A stretch of 64,000 nucleotides of DNA. It comes from Lumnitzera littorea. Its lineage: Eukaryota; Streptophyta; Magnoliopsida; Myrtales; Combretaceae. The translations under genes were made by a program, and so were the position numbers. Shown in pieces: positions 63,395-64,000 of the stretch (position 1 is its first letter; each line of letters begins with the position of its first letter). The stretch covers positions 104,924,718 to 104,988,717 of the forward strand of contig JAMXBB010000004.1 in NCBI GenBank assembly GCA_024138015.1. Reading direction: 5' to 3'. The notes under the pieces are model-generated. The model did not search any database, was not told the DNA's origin, and saw nothing but the letters and a program-made list of their open reading frames with translations.

Positions 63395-63900
63395 TTACGA
63401 CTTATATTTCGAAAACTTTCTGCTTTTGTATCTCCAAGCTTCTTCGAGGAGGTACTGTATGAAGAGTAGCTTATTGCCATCATGTGATGTAGGGATAATG
63501 GAGGAGGCTATCTTAGATAGTTTGTCTACTTTTGCATTTTCCACATGAGGGATTTTATAAACTTCCCATGTCGTAAATTTCACGAGTGGACCTGATACTA
63601 GGTGCAAGTACCTGACCATTACTTCCCCTTTTGTCCCATATGCTCCTTTGCTTTGTTATACCACCAACATAGAATTTGAGTGTATGTTGAGCTTTTTTGC
63701 TTTGATGTCTTTGGTAATCTTTAAGTCGATGATGAGTGCTTTATACTTAGCCTTGTTGTTGCTTATCGGAAAACCAAACTTCAAAGCATAGAGAATCTTT
63801 GTTTCGTGCAGGCCTTGTAGTATAATACTGGCTTCATTCCCCACCCCACCACTACCTACCCCCCCAATAGAGGAGTCATCAACGTGGAGGGTCCATACAA
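63395..63900 (-). pseudogene. Ty3/gypsy RNase H remnant
   Basis: The minus strand reads WTLHVDDSSIGG, then YALKFGFPISNNKAKYKALI, then LNIHSNSMLVV, and further KFTTWEVYKIPHVENAKVDK with LSKIASS. This follows the plant gypsy RNase H order with the first Asp present. NNKAKYKAL stands where NNEAEYEAL is usual (Glu to Lys), and HSNS where SDS is usual. Several active-site acids therefore appear lost. RT would lie beyond the right edge of the window. Confidence 0.8.
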
Positions 63901-64000
63901 GTATGGTGATCTTAAGCTGAAGGTCATTCGCTCAAGTGTATATAACTATGAAGTCGGTGAGGACTTATACTTTAATTTCCTATCTCTGGTGGAGCTAAAC

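Larger units (their letters stand above)
55900..64000 (-). mobile_element. Decayed Ty3/gypsy element, TAT/Grande-like, running off the window
   Basis: Order on the minus strand from right to left: RNase H (63.9-63.4 kb), integrase (63.3-62.4 kb), a ~100-bp tandem array (62.06-61.54 kb), a non-coding stretch, an antisense (plus-strand) ORF relic (59.6-57.4 kb), then an LTR whose minus-strand start TGTTGATATC is at 56744. A GA-rich tract immediately precedes it on the minus strand, as expected for a polypurine tract. An antisense ORF between pol and the 3' LTR plus tandem repeats in the 3' region are features reported for plant TAT-lineage elements. The 5' LTR, gag, protease and RT lie beyond 64000. 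The left boundary is approximate. Confidence 0.6.

Noticed and set aside
1..64000. CRISPR arrays, operons, rRNA or tRNA genes
   Set aside because: None seen. The only regular tandem array is the ~100-bp repeat at 61540-62060, which lies in a plant retrotransposon, and no cloverleaf-like tRNA sequence was noticed by eye.

Overview
This window looks like nuclear DNA from a eudicot plant. It is very AT-rich and dense in transposable elements. The only host genes I can support are three tandem TIR-NB-LRR (TNL) disease-resistance paralogues, all on the + strand. They share the exon plan TIR / NB-ARC / short WGGW-type exon / long LRR exon, with introns of about 0.1 kb. They resemble the flax L6-type TNL lineage more than the Arabidopsis RPS4 type. 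The species cannot be fixed from sequence alone; a Myrtales or Malpighiales relative is only a guess.

Layout. 1-10.9 kb is intergenic, with a long-inverted-repeat MITE (2.2-2.6 kb), a ~2 kb element with long terminal inverted repeats (4.0-6.1 kb) and an old LTR fragment (7.6-8.5 kb). 10.9-17.6 kb holds TNL pseudogene 1 (psiTNL1), whose last exon is split by a 2.66 kb LTR-type insertion with a 5-bp target duplication. 20.5-30.2 kb holds three diverged ~3 kb copies of one TGTCAYGCCC...GGGGCTYACA LTR family, two with perfect target duplications and only 15 bp apart. 30-39 kb is repeats plus one N flanked by a 75-bp perfect duplication, which looks like an assembly scar. 39.2-43.2 kb holds TNL2, the only intact gene: four exons, 1217 codons, canonical splice sites, all NB-ARC motifs and the TIR catalytic glutamate. 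46.8-54.0 kb holds psiTNL3, whose first exon is split by an antisense Ty1/copia relic. 55.9-64 kb holds a decayed Ty3/gypsy element running off the right edge, with pol on the minus strand, a plus-strand (antisense) extra ORF and a ~100-bp tandem array. That combination recalls the TAT/Grande lineage.

How it fits together. The three TNLs are a local duplication cluster. The ~2 kb 3' flanks of psiTNL1 and TNL2 are still recognisably alike, while psiTNL3 has a different 3' flank. TNL2 would encode an intracellular immune receptor: the TIR NADase signals, NB-ARC is the nucleotide switch and the LRR recognises. The two neighbours are decaying by nonsense, frameshift and transposon insertion. Comparing copies shows two structural changes in TNL2: loss of an N-terminal hydrophobic anchor still present in psiTNL3, and a 1-nt insertion that removes a short C-terminal tail. 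I see no clearly undescribed biological system. The most useful observations are the paralogue comparisons, the target-site-verified insertions and the structure of the TAT-like element.
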